Positions 45,350-53,784 of a DNA stretch of 64,000 bases are shown here, one piece after another. The stretch's first letter is position 1. Every line of letters starts with the position of its first letter. Below the pieces are notes generated by a model. It made no database searches. It was not told the origin of the DNA and saw only the letters and a list, made by a program, of their open reading frames with translations. The DNA comes from Denitrobaculum sp965225735. GTDB taxonomy: Bacteria; Pseudomonadota; Alphaproteobacteria; Kiloniellales; Kiloniellaceae. A program made the position numbers and the translations under genes. Location: contig CBDDBN010000030.1 in the NCBI GenBank assembly GCA_965225735.1, positions 1 to 64,000 on the forward strand. Direction: 5' to 3'.

Positions 45350-46744
45350 CTAGGCCGCGGTCAGGAACTGCGCCCGCGCTTCCGCCTTGTCTGACTTACC
45401 GCTATGGCCAAGCCCCTTGAATGCCCGGGACACCGCGCGCCAGTTCTGCGCCGAGGTCGGCTTCAATTCGACCCTTTCGTTCGCAAGACCGAGCGCCAAG
45501 TCGAAACGGCGCGCCCGCAGGGCTGCCTCCAGAAGAGTCCAGCCAATGATGTCCCGCTGCGCGAAGCTGCCGCCGAGGCGGTGAGTGCGATAACGGATAG
45601 GCAACAGCCGGTCGACGCAGTCATCGTAGCGCTCGCCTTTGAAGTCTTGGATAGCGAGGCAGAAAGGCATGCCGATTTCACGGCTCATGGCCGCATTGGC
45701 GTCCGAAGCCTCCTCGACATACCGCTCGTTGGCCGTCAGAAGCGCTTTCTGTGCGTCGGTTCGGTCATCCGCCGCAAAGGCCATCATGGCGTGCACGTCA
45801 TTGAAGGCGTAAAGCGTGTTCTCGGCCGCCGGTTCCCACTTATCCGCCAGATGACACCAGCGATTGCCGACCTCCGCGCCCAGCAGATCCAGCCGCCAGA
45901 GCAAGGCGCAGGCGTCCAGTTCCTCGTACTTGTCGCCATGTTTGCCATCGGAACTCAGATGCGCGTCGTAGATCTCGAAAACCCGGTCAGTTTCCTCGAT
46001 ATCGAGATGAAACAACGAGGTATGCCACCAGAGATGATTCGCGAAGTTCGACGTGCCCCAGCGATCGGCATAGTCGGCCATAAATCGGATGCCCCCCACC
46101 TGACGGCCGCGCATCTCCATGACATGCGCAACGGCATGCACGGCGTAGGGATTGTCCGGACGCAGCGCCAGGGCTCTTCGGCCCATCTCTTCCGCGCGGC
46201 CGAAATCCCGATTCTCCTCGAGCCCAAAGGCATAGAAACCGAGCACGAACTCATAACCCGGCGTTCCTTCGTCCCAGATATTGAAGATCCGCGCCACCAC
46301 ATCGCGCTGGCCCACAACATCCCCCAACAGAACATCGGTGTAGTGAACCAGGGCCAAGGCCAAGAGGTCCATGGGGTATAAGGTCAAGACCTCTTCCCAG
46401 CGCTGCACGGCGCCGAAGAAATCGCCCCGGATCCAGGCCTGCAGGGCCTTCAAGTGCCCCTGCTCGCGTTCATTGGCATGATCGGCATGCGTCTCGGCTT
46501 CACGGACGGCTTCGACCATTTGATCGTAAATGCGGGTCTCCATGGCCTGTGTCAGCCAAGCCGCCTTAAAGATCCAGCCCATGGCGAAGGCCGGGTGACG
46601 TTCCAGCAGCGCGTCGATCTCAGCAATGGCGTCTCCGCGGAAACCGAGCGCCATTTCGGTCGCCCGTTCCAGCCCTTCGATCGCCTCTGCTTCTGCATAG
46701 GAAACCGGAACACCTCTGACATCCCGTCCGCCATTCGCCTGCAT
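45350..46744 (-). CDS. TTC38-family tetratricopeptide-repeat protein
   Basis: 464 residues similar to tetratricopeptide repeat protein 38, a family present in bacteria and animals with unknown biochemical role. Helical repeats throughout, with conserved AHVMEMRGRQVGGIRFM, LWWHTSLFHLD and RYRTHRLGGSFAQRD segments. No signal peptide, so cytoplasmic. Co-oriented with the methyltransferase-like gene 22 bp downstream. Confidence 0.82.
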   Translation of the reverse strand: MQANGGRDVRGVPVSYAEAEAIEGLERATEMALGFRGDAIAEIDALLERHPAFAMGWIFKAAWLTQAMETRIYDQMVEAVREAETHADHANEREQGHLKALQAWIRGDFFGAVQRWEEVLTLYPMDLLALALVHYTDVLLGDVVGQRDVVARIFNIWDEGTPGYEFVLGFYAFGLEENRDFGRAEEMGRRALALRPDNPYAVHAVAHVMEMRGRQVGGIRFMADYADRWGTSNFANHLWWHTSLFHLDIEETDRVFEIYDAHLSSDGKHGDKYEELDACALLWRLDLLGAEVGNRWCHLADKWEPAAENTLYAFNDVHAMMAFAADDRTDAQKALLTANERYVEEASDANAAMSREIGMPFCLAIQDFKGERYDDCVDRLLPIRYRTHRLGGSFAQRDIIGWTLLEAALRARRFDLALGLANERVELKPTSAQNWRAVSRAFKGLGHSGKSDKAEARAQFLTAA

Positions 46745-47160
46745 TGATCCCCCCTATTTCGCAATCTCGCGGTGTTGTGCAACAACGCGGCCAGTTTCAA
46801 GGATTCTTCCATAAAGGTAATGCGACGGAATCGAAGTTCCTATCATTATCGAAGCCGAGGTAACCAAAAGGCTTCGCAAGAGCATATCAACCGGCGGAGG
46901 CACACCAAGGGTTGGAATCTGTTTGTCGGCTCAAAGTAAAACCTGTGATGAGCAGCTCCCGCGGAGATGGTAGGACGACAGAAACGCCTTGTTTCATCAA
47001 ATCTTCAATGTCGATTGATAGCTTTGTATCTTGAGAGCTGATCCGTAAAAGCCGGCCACACCCTTACGCATGAAGAACAGGCCGGCGATACAACTTATGT
47101 GTTGAATCACAGTACCTATGTGTCCGCGTGCCCGCTTCGACCTAAAGCTTGTTCAGTCGC
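46745..47160. other. Intergenic region without recognised features
   Basis: 416 bp of mixed composition between the divergent TTC38-like gene and the unknown gene at 47161. No gene, repeat or clear promoter seen apart from short T-rich stretches. Confidence 0.5.
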
Positions 47161-47670
47161 ATGAAACTTCAACTCGAACTGTCTCAAGACGACTGGCCAG
47201 AGATCAAATCATCCTGGACGCGGGAAAGCGCGGCGCTGGAAAAGGATTTCTCGTCTTATCACCCCGCATTGATTAAGCGGGTCGAGGAAATATCCGCTGG
47301 TCCCACAAACGACTTTAAATCGGCCCATACCATTCATGACGGCGAAAACAACTATGACGCCGTCTTCGTACGAATGCTGGTCAACCGGCATGACGAAAAG
47401 ACCTGCTACACAAGCATCAACAGCATCGTTCTGGCGCCCCGCCTGACGGACGAGGAAACGCCCAGTCAAGAGGTCGCCGAGACTGTAAAGTCGATTATCA
47501 CGATCGGCACCTTTCTAACCCGGCAGGAACAGGCCTGCCGGATCGCACGTTTCAGTCTTCGAGACAAAGACCTTTTAGCAGCTTTCCAAAGGATCGCGCG
47601 CGCCATGCAGGAACCGCAGTCCTATCGGCATATCGAAACGGAAAGCGCTGGTTTGTTCATCGTCCTTTGA
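47161..47670 (+). CDS. Hypothetical protein
   Basis: 169 residues from the ATG at 47161 (a TTG at 47149 would add four). Mixed alpha/beta, acidic and soluble, no signal peptide or membrane segment, no motif I recognise. It is flanked by a long upstream spacer and ends 34 bp from the convergent LysR gene. Codon use resembles the neighbours, so a real gene is likely, but nothing indicates a function. Confidence 0.6.
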   Translation: MKLQLELSQDDWPEIKSSWTRESAALEKDFSSYHPALIKRVEEISAGPTNDFKSAHTIHDGENNYDAVFVRMLVNRHDEKTCYTSINSIVLAPRLTDEETPSQEVAETVKSIITIGTFLTRQEQACRIARFSLRDKDLLAAFQRIARAMQEPQSYRHIETESAGLFIVL

Positions 47671-47704
47671 TGCCGAAGGCGACACAAAAGACCTGGATAG
47701 TGCT

Positions 47705-48619
47705 CTACGCCATTTCCACCGACCAGCGCGCCACCAGCATCTCATAAAAGCGTTCAGCCGCAGGCGACAGGCTACTGCGCGTCCGGCGCAGGGTGCCGAT
47801 AGCGCGGAAAACCTCGGGTTCGACCAACGGGCGCGACACCACAGGCTGCGGGGTTCCGCGCGGAATCGCCGAGGCCGGCAGGGCGGTCACGCCAACGCCC
47901 GCCGCAACCAGACCCAGCGCTGTCGAAGAATGGCGTACTTCATAGCGCCAGTTGAGAGTCTTGCGGCTGCGCGCCAGGGCATTGTCGATCAGCATACGAT
48001 TGCCGCTGCCCTTCCAGGGCGCGATAAAGCGTTCTTCATCAAGGTCGGACCAGCTTACCGAATCCTGAACGCTTAAGGGGTCGTCCTGCGACACCACGAG
48101 CACAAAGGGGTCGTCCGTGAGAGTTCGAAACGTCAGGTCCGGCTCCTGCGCGCCGATAAAGCTAATCCCAAAATCCGCATCGCCCTGGGCCACGGCTTCA
48201 GCCACGTCGTTAGCGAAGAGGTCCAACACCCGGATGCGCGCCCTCTGGCCAGCGACAACGAAGTCTTTGATGACACTCGGCAGGATGCGGTGAGTCGCTG
48301 TCGGAACCGCCGCAACCGTTACCAGTGCCCGCCGCTGCCGGCTTTCATCACTCTCGTCGCCCAGCACACGCAGGGCTTCCGTCGCCTCATCGAGCAGGCC
48401 TTGCGCGCGGGCGCGAAAGCCGGTAGCGGCGAGCGTAAGCTTCATGGAGCGGGTTGTGCGCTCGATCAGCGTCACACCGAGCACCTCTTCGAGCTTCTGG
48501 ATCCGCCGGGATAATGCAGATTGCGAGAGGTTGAGCTGCTCAGCAGCCCTTTGAAAAGAACCCAGATCGGCAACCGCCAGAAAGGCCTCAAGATCACCGA
48601 AATCGAATTTTATGCGCAT
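47705..48619 (-). CDS. LysR-family regulator, TcuR-like by position
   Basis: 304-residue LysR regulator: HTH at about 8-62 (FLAVADLGSFQRAAEQLNLSQ, SRRIQKLEEVLGVTLIERTTR) and effector domain 92-300. Transcribed divergently from tcuA-tcuB with 97 bp between starts, and a LysR box (ATAAC-N11-GTTAT) covers its own start. This layout matches the tcuR-tcuABC locus of Salmonella, where TcuR controls tricarballylate use. Effector not proven here. Confidence 0.87.
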   Translation of the reverse strand: MRIKFDFGDLEAFLAVADLGSFQRAAEQLNLSQSALSRRIQKLEEVLGVTLIERTTRSMKLTLAATGFRARAQGLLDEATEALRVLGDESDESRQRRALVTVAAVPTATHRILPSVIKDFVVAGQRARIRVLDLFANDVAEAVAQGDADFGISFIGAQEPDLTFRTLTDDPFVLVVSQDDPLSVQDSVSWSDLDEERFIAPWKGSGNRMLIDNALARSRKTLNWRYEVRHSSTALGLVAAGVGVTALPASAIPRGTPQPVVSRPLVEPEVFRAIGTLRRTRSSLSPAAERFYEMLVARWSVEMA

Positions 48620-48638
48620 AACGCAATTATAAAGTTAT
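48618..48638. promoter_or_regulatory. LysR-type operator between the lysR gene and tcuA
   Basis: ATAAC at 48618-48622 and GTTAT at 48634-48638, a perfect T-N11-A dyad as bound by LysR proteins, overlapping the start of the divergent regulator gene. A second inverted repeat, AACGCA (48620) and TGCGTT (48643), surrounds it. Confidence 0.7.
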
Positions 48639-48716
48639 TTTTTGCGTTTTACCTATGAATTTCGATTTGGCAGGTTCGGCAGGATTTAGACCAACCGAAA
48701 ATGATCTAGATTGAGC

Positions 48717-50132
48717 ATGGCAGATTTGAACAAACGCTACGACGTTCTGATCATCGGCGGCGGTAATGCCGGTCTCTGCGCCGCGATTGCCGCCCGCCGT
48801 GGCGGCGCAAGCGTGCTGGTTCTGGAGGCGGCGCCGAAGTTCTATCGCGGCGGCAACACCCGCCATACCCGCAACATGCGCTGCGCCCACGATGCGGCAA
48901 CCGAAACCCTGACCGGTCCCTACAGCGAGGAAGAGTTCTTCGAGGATCTTCTGCGTGTGACCGGAGGCAACACGAACGAAGATCTCGCCCGCCATATGAT
49001 CGCCGAATCCAAGGAGATGCTGACCTGGATCACGGAACAGGGCGTGCGCTTCCAGCCCTCACTCGGCGGCACCCTCAGTCTCGGGCGCACCAATTCCTTC
49101 TTTCTCGGCGGCGGCCGGGCCATGCTGAACGCGCTCTATCTGACCGCGGAGCGCCTGGGGGTCGAGGTGGCATACGATGCCGAAGTCACGGCGCTGGAGG
49201 TCACGGACGGACTTTTTTCCGCGGCTGTCGTGAATGACAAGCGGATTGAGGCCGGCGCTCTGGTGGCGGCCGCCGGCGGTTTCGAGGCCAACATCGACTG
49301 GCTGAAGGAAGGCTGGGGCGAGATTGCTGAAAACTTTCTCGTGAGAGGCACGCCTTACAATAAAGGCAGTGTCCTGAAGATGCTGATGGCCGAGGGCGTG
49401 CAAACCATCGGCGATCCGACCCAGTGCCACGCGGTCGCCATCGACGCGCGTGCTCCGAAGTTCGACGGCGGCATCATCACCCGCCTGGACTGCGTGGTCT
49501 TCGGCATCGTCGTAAACCGGGACGCCCAGCGCTTCTACGACGAGGGCGAAGACATCTGGCCGAAGCGCTACGCCATCTGGGGCCGGTTGGTGGCGCAGCA
49601 GCCGGGACAGATTGCCTACATACTCTTCGACGCGCCTTCCCTGGAGCGTTTCATGCCCTCGCTCTTCCCGCCCATCTCCGCGCCCAGCCTGCGCGAACTG
49701 GCGGGTCTGCTGGAGCTGGATCCAGAGGCACTGGAAGCGACGGTGCTTGACTTCAATGCAGCCGTCCAGCCCGGAACGTTCGACTCAACGATCCTGGACG
49801 ATTGCCGAACCGAGGGCCTCACACCGCCGAAGTCGCACTGGGCGCAGCGGATCGAAACCGCCCCCTACTACGCCTATCCGGTCCGGCCCGGCATCACCTT
49901 CACCTACCTGGGCACCAAGGTGGATCAGCAGGCACGCATGATCCTGAAGGACGGTAAACCCGCCGCGAACCTCTTTGCCGCCGGCGAAATCATGGCCGGC
50001 AATATCCTCGGCAGTGGCTACGCGGCTGGGATCGGCATGACCATCGGCAGCGTCTTCGGACGCATCGCCGGCACCCAAGCCGCGGCGCGCAGCAACAGCG
50101 CCGCCGTCAGGCGCGCGGAGGCCGTGACATGA
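48717..50132 (+). CDS. tcuA: FAD-dependent tricarballylate dehydrogenase TcuA
   Basis: Oxidises tricarballylate to cis-aconitate. FAD motif LIIGGGNAGLCAAIAARRGG at about 11-30, GGNTRHTRNMRCAH, the fumarate-reductase-like active region with FFLGGGRAMLN and the C-terminal AGEIMAGNILGSGYAAGIGM FAD segment. 471 residues from ATG 48717; a TTG 6 bp upstream is an alternative. tcuB overlaps its stop by 4 bp. No transporter gene tcuC follows, unlike in Salmonella. Confidence 0.92.
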   Translation: MADLNKRYDVLIIGGGNAGLCAAIAARRGGASVLVLEAAPKFYRGGNTRHTRNMRCAHDAATETLTGPYSEEEFFEDLLRVTGGNTNEDLARHMIAESKEMLTWITEQGVRFQPSLGGTLSLGRTNSFFLGGGRAMLNALYLTAERLGVEVAYDAEVTALEVTDGLFSAAVVNDKRIEAGALVAAAGGFEANIDWLKEGWGEIAENFLVRGTPYNKGSVLKMLMAEGVQTIGDPTQCHAVAIDARAPKFDGGIITRLDCVVFGIVVNRDAQRFYDEGEDIWPKRYAIWGRLVAQQPGQIAYILFDAPSLERFMPSLFPPISAPSLRELAGLLELDPEALEATVLDFNAAVQPGTFDSTILDDCRTEGLTPPKSHWAQRIETAPYYAYPVRPGITFTYLGTKVDQQARMILKDGKPAANLFAAGEIMAGNILGSGYAAGIGMTIGSVFGRIAGTQAAARSNSAAVRRAEAVT

Positions 50133-51268
50133 ACGAACAGACACCAAGCCTTGCCGCCTTCGCACAATCTGGCAGCGCCTTGCAGGAGGCCGAACGCCTG
50201 ATGACGGTCTGCAACTCCTGCCGCTACTGCGAAGGCCTTTGTGCGGTGTTCCCTGCAATGGAGATGCGGCGCAGTTTCTCAGACGGCGACCTCAACTATC
50301 TGAGCAATCTCTGTCATGCCTGCGGCGCCTGTTACGTCGACTGTCAGTTTTCCCCGCCGCACGAATTCCATGTGAACGTGCCGAAAACCCTATCGGTGGT
50401 ACGCAACGACAGCTACCGCGCCTATGCCTGGCCCCGGGCGCTCGCGCCGCTCTTTGCGCGCAACGGCTTGGCTGTCAGCCTGATCGCCGCCCTGAGCGTC
50501 ACCCTCTTCGTCGCCGGTTTCATCGGCTGGCACGATCCGGCGGTGCTCTGGCAAAGCCACACTGGGCCGGGCGCTTTCTATCGTCTGATGCCGCACAACA
50601 CCATGGTCGCGATCTTTAGCGCCGTCTTCCTCTACGCCATCCTCGCGGCCATTCTATCTTTACGGAACTTCTGGAACGACATCGGCGAACCCGCGGCAAC
50701 CCTGGCGGACAAACCGAGCCTCTGGCGGGCCATCAAAGACGCTTCGACGCTGCGCTATCTGGACGGCGGCGGGGTCGGTTGCTATGGGGAGGACGAGAAA
50801 CCGGACGACAGGCGCCGACTCTATCACCACTTTACCTTTTACGGCTTCCTGCTCTGCTTCGCCTCGACCTCTTTCGCCACGCTCTATCATTATCTGCTTG
50901 GCCTGGAAGCACCCTATCCCTGGTATGATCTGCCTGTGGTTCTCGGCACCTTAGGTGGCTTCGGGCTGGTGATCGGCCCCGCTGGGCTGCTGAAAGCCAA
51001 GCAGGTCCGGGATTCAGCGCTTCAAGATGAGTCGCGCAAAGGCATGGACGTCGCCTTTCTCGTGATGCTGCTCCTGACCGGCCTCACCGGTCTGCTGCTG
51101 CTTTTTCTAAGGGCGACGCCGGCGATGGGTCTGCTGCTGGCCATTCATCTGGGTGTGGTCTTCGCGCTCTTCCTGACCATGCCCTATGGCAAATTCATGC
51201 ACGGGCTCTACCGCTTTCTGGCCCTGGTTCGTTACGCGAGAGAAACGCGCGGTCACGGCAATCCGTAA
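50129..51268 (+). CDS. tcuB: Tricarballylate oxidation protein TcuB
   Basis: Membrane Fe-S protein (379 residues) that reoxidises the FADH2 of TcuA and passes electrons to the quinone pool. Two [4Fe-4S] motifs near the N terminus: CNSCRYCEGLC (about 28-38) and CHACGACYVDC (about 62-72); then five or six hydrophobic segments with His residues for haem b. Overlaps tcuA by ATGA. Ends 9 bp from the convergent six-gene operon. Confidence 0.92.
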   Translation: MNEQTPSLAAFAQSGSALQEAERLMTVCNSCRYCEGLCAVFPAMEMRRSFSDGDLNYLSNLCHACGACYVDCQFSPPHEFHVNVPKTLSVVRNDSYRAYAWPRALAPLFARNGLAVSLIAALSVTLFVAGFIGWHDPAVLWQSHTGPGAFYRLMPHNTMVAIFSAVFLYAILAAILSLRNFWNDIGEPAATLADKPSLWRAIKDASTLRYLDGGGVGCYGEDEKPDDRRRLYHHFTFYGFLLCFASTSFATLYHYLLGLEAPYPWYDLPVVLGTLGGFGLVIGPAGLLKAKQVRDSALQDESRKGMDVAFLVMLLLTGLTGLLLLFLRATPAMGLLLAIHLGVVFALFLTMPYGKFMHGLYRFLALVRYARETRGHGNP

Positions 51269-51277
51269 CCGCAGAGG

Positions 51278-51970
51278 CTAGCGCCGTGGATAGCGTTTCT
51301 TGTCGTTTGGCCGCCAGGTGTCGAGCCAGCGTTGCAGGCGGTCATAGAGACCGGAGGCCTGTTCCTTGATTTCTTCCGCGCCGCTCTCCGCTGCCTCCCG
51401 GTAGACGGCGGTTTCCACTTCAATGTGATCGACAATCGGGTCGACGTGGCGTTCGCGCAAACGCATGAGGAAAGAGAAGATCACCCAGATCAGCGCCGCC
51501 AGGCTGATCAGAAAGACGATATTGAACCAGGGAACCGGCGTGTAATCCGGGCCATCCACCTGTTCGATATCGACGGCGTTGGGGAACATTGAGAAGATCT
51601 GAATGCGCCAGCCGTAGTGGGTGACCACGACCCACTTGGGATTCTCCTGGGTCGAAGCCAGGTTCTGGGCCTTGGCCTGGACGTTGCCGCTGTCGAACTT
51701 GAAGTACCAGGGAAAGCCCCAGTCGGTTTCCTCGTTCCGGTAGACTCGCGGCGAGCCGTTCTCCCAAACCGCGTTGACGAAGCGCACGTCGCGGGTGTTG
51801 CCCGCGGCTTTCCCATCTCCCTCCTTCACGAAATCGCGGTTGACGACATCCATCCGCTTCACGTCCGTGCCGACGATCCGCACCACGTCCTTTGAGGGCA
51901 GATAGAAATTCAGGAAGGCGACAACCAAGGCCGCCAGCAGGGCCAAAGCGACGTATTTTGCAATGCGCAT
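51278..51970 (-). CDS. DUF1523 family membrane protein
   Basis: 230 residues of DUF1523: N-terminal membrane segment (5-25), a periplasmic domain with VVRIVGTDVKRMD, DWGFPWYFKFDSGNVQA and HYGWRIQIFSMFPNA, a second membrane segment (150-170), and a cytoplasmic helical tail with LYDRLQRWLDTWRPN. Last gene of the six-gene operon (9-bp gap to the gene before). Function unknown; topology would expose the middle domain to the periplasm and the tail to the cytoplasm, where the AAA+ protein and coiled-coil partner should be. Confidence 0.82.
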   Translation of the reverse strand: MRIAKYVALALLAALVVAFLNFYLPSKDVVRIVGTDVKRMDVVNRDFVKEGDGKAAGNTRDVRFVNAVWENGSPRVYRNEETDWGFPWYFKFDSGNVQAKAQNLASTQENPKWVVVTHYGWRIQIFSMFPNAVDIEQVDGPDYTPVPWFNIVFLISLAALIWVIFSFLMRLRERHVDPIVDHIEVETAVYREAAESGAEEIKEQASGLYDRLQRWLDTWRPNDKKRYPRR

Positions 51971-51979
51971 AGTCTTCCC

Positions 51980-52249
51980 TCAGGTAAAGTCAGCAATATA
52001 GATCAGGAGTGCGACGATCCCAATCGGCACCAGATAAACACCCAACAACAGCTTGCGCGTGAGGGAGCGATCATACTCCGCCATGCCGCGGGCGACATAG
52101 CCTTCGCGGTCACGCGACCGGACTTCGCCGCTGTCGAAACGCGTTTCCAGTTCGCGTGACTTGTACCAGCGGAAGTACCGCGAGAGGCCCAGATAGATCA
52201 CGGTCAAAACCGCGAACAGAATCACCAGTCTGAGAACAAGTCCGATCAT
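51980..52249 (-). CDS. Small two-helix membrane protein
   Basis: 89 residues, hydrophobic segments at 4-24 and 66-86 separated by a charged loop (RELETRFDSGEVRSRDREGY). No family recognised. It sits between the unknown protein gene (16-bp gap) and DUF1523 (9-bp gap) in the operon, so it probably belongs to the same membrane complex. Confidence 0.75.
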   Translation of the reverse strand: MIGLVLRLVILFAVLTVIYLGLSRYFRWYKSRELETRFDSGEVRSRDREGYVARGMAEYDRSLTRKLLLGVYLVPIGIVALLIYIADFT

Positions 52250-52265
52250 TGGCCTGCGCCTTTCA

Positions 52266-53780
52266 TCAGTTACCCCCTCTCGTGCGTGGTCCCCAAGGTC
52301 CTGCCTTAACGCTGGGCCGCTTGCGGGGTTTCCGCCCGGACTGCGGCCGCGGATTGCTCATGGGAATCGCCACCGGCTTGTCGGGTGACTCCGGCAGAGA
52401 GCCGGAGCGTGGCACGGAGCCGGAGCGGCGTGGCGATGTCCGCTCCTCCGGCTCTTCGACAAGAGTCTCTTCGACCAAATCCTCCTCGGGCTGGACAACC
52501 GCATCCATACCCTCCTCCGGGCCATAGAGGGACTCGCGGACACCCCGCTTGTCGATTGCATACTCCTTGGCCAGAAACTCGGCCACATAGGTCCGCTTGG
52601 CATCCCCCCATTGACGATAGTTCAGATAGAAGCGGTCCTTGTTGCAGATAAAGAGCTGACGCACATCGAGCGGCGTCAGATGCGCCAGCAGGTGATTGAC
52701 CATGTCCCGATCCGCATGGGACGCAGCACGCAGATGATAAAAATAAGCCGGCTCATCGGGCGCCAGCTGCGCCCATTCGCCCCTCTGCTCGAGCCCGCGG
52801 AGGGTCTTAGCGATCTGATGAAACTCTTCCGGCAGCGCGTCGAGGTGCCGGTGAACGGCGATCCGCAGATCGTCGCGCGTGAGCTTTTCCAAATCGCCGG
52901 GCGTTTCTGTCGAAGCCAGAAAATCGACCAGGATAAAGTCCAGGCGCTGGCGCAGCAGACTGCGCTCATCCAGACCGCGCGCGTCGGACAGCGTCTCCAC
53001 CAGCCGGTTCGACAGCAGGAAATCCGCAACCGCCTCGGAATCCGAAATCGAAATAGCGGGTATCGGGCTGGAGTCCGGATCGAAATCCGGGTCGCAGTAG
53101 ATCACGGCCGGCTTCTTTGTGTCCCGAAAGACATAGAGCCCGCCCAGATGCGCGGTAAAGAAATTGCCCTTGCGGTAGGTGATTTCGGTCGGGGTCATGG
53201 GATGGCGAGACACATCGCCAACCCGGCCCGCCAGCGTCACCATCTCGTCCAACGCATCCTCGTCCCACCACGCATTTTCGCTCTGCAGGAAGCCTTCAAC
53301 CCGCTGCTTGAGCTTTTCCGCATCCGATACCAGGCCACGCGGCGTATTGGCCTCCACCTGGATCGTGCGAATGGTGAGCAGGTCGGCCACGCTGTCGATA
53401 CGGTAGACGGAATTCACCAGCTCACCAATCACCGCATCGCGCGCGGTCAGCGCAAAGAGCGTGGGCCGGTTGTCTTCGATGAACTGCTTCAGGATCGAGC
53501 GGCTGGTGGAGAACTTGGCGCCAACCAACGGACAGGAAACCTGCGCCAGCGTCAATAGGATGAACTGCCGGTTACAGCCATTTGGGTTCAGGTAGTTGTT
53601 GTCGCCGAATTCGTCGCCGATCTCCGGCGAAAACCCTGAAAGATCGATGTGGAAGGACTCCAGCTCGCTGCAGCGTCCGGTCAACTTTTCCAGCGCGGCG
53701 TTATAGCGCTTCACCTGACTCGGGGAAGAAACCTCCACCAGGTTGCCATACATCAGTCCGCGCTCAATGAGCCGCCGCAT
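52266..53780 (-). CDS. Unknown protein with basic C-terminal tail, operon partner of the AAA+ ATPase
   Basis: 504 residues from the ATG at 53780 (4 bp after the AAA+ stop; a GGGGGGAG ribosome site lies in that stop region). A mostly alpha-helical body of about 430 residues with conserved-looking FHIDLSGFSPEIGDEFGDN, CNRQFILLTLAQVSCP and YFYHLRAASHADRDMVNH, then an acidic linker (QPEEDLVEETLVEEPEE) and a disordered Ser/Pro/Arg-rich tail (about 455-504). No membrane segment, no family I recognise. An upstream Met at 53852 would overlap the ATPase gene and is rejected. Confidence 0.75.
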   Translation of the reverse strand: MRRLIERGLMYGNLVEVSSPSQVKRYNAALEKLTGRCSELESFHIDLSGFSPEIGDEFGDNNYLNPNGCNRQFILLTLAQVSCPLVGAKFSTSRSILKQFIEDNRPTLFALTARDAVIGELVNSVYRIDSVADLLTIRTIQVEANTPRGLVSDAEKLKQRVEGFLQSENAWWDEDALDEMVTLAGRVGDVSRHPMTPTEITYRKGNFFTAHLGGLYVFRDTKKPAVIYCDPDFDPDSSPIPAISISDSEAVADFLLSNRLVETLSDARGLDERSLLRQRLDFILVDFLASTETPGDLEKLTRDDLRIAVHRHLDALPEEFHQIAKTLRGLEQRGEWAQLAPDEPAYFYHLRAASHADRDMVNHLLAHLTPLDVRQLFICNKDRFYLNYRQWGDAKRTYVAEFLAKEYAIDKRGVRESLYGPEEGMDAVVQPEEDLVEETLVEEPEERTSPRRSGSVPRSGSLPESPDKPVAIPMSNPRPQSGRKPRKRPSVKAGPWGPRTRGGN

Positions 53781-53784
53781 GACG

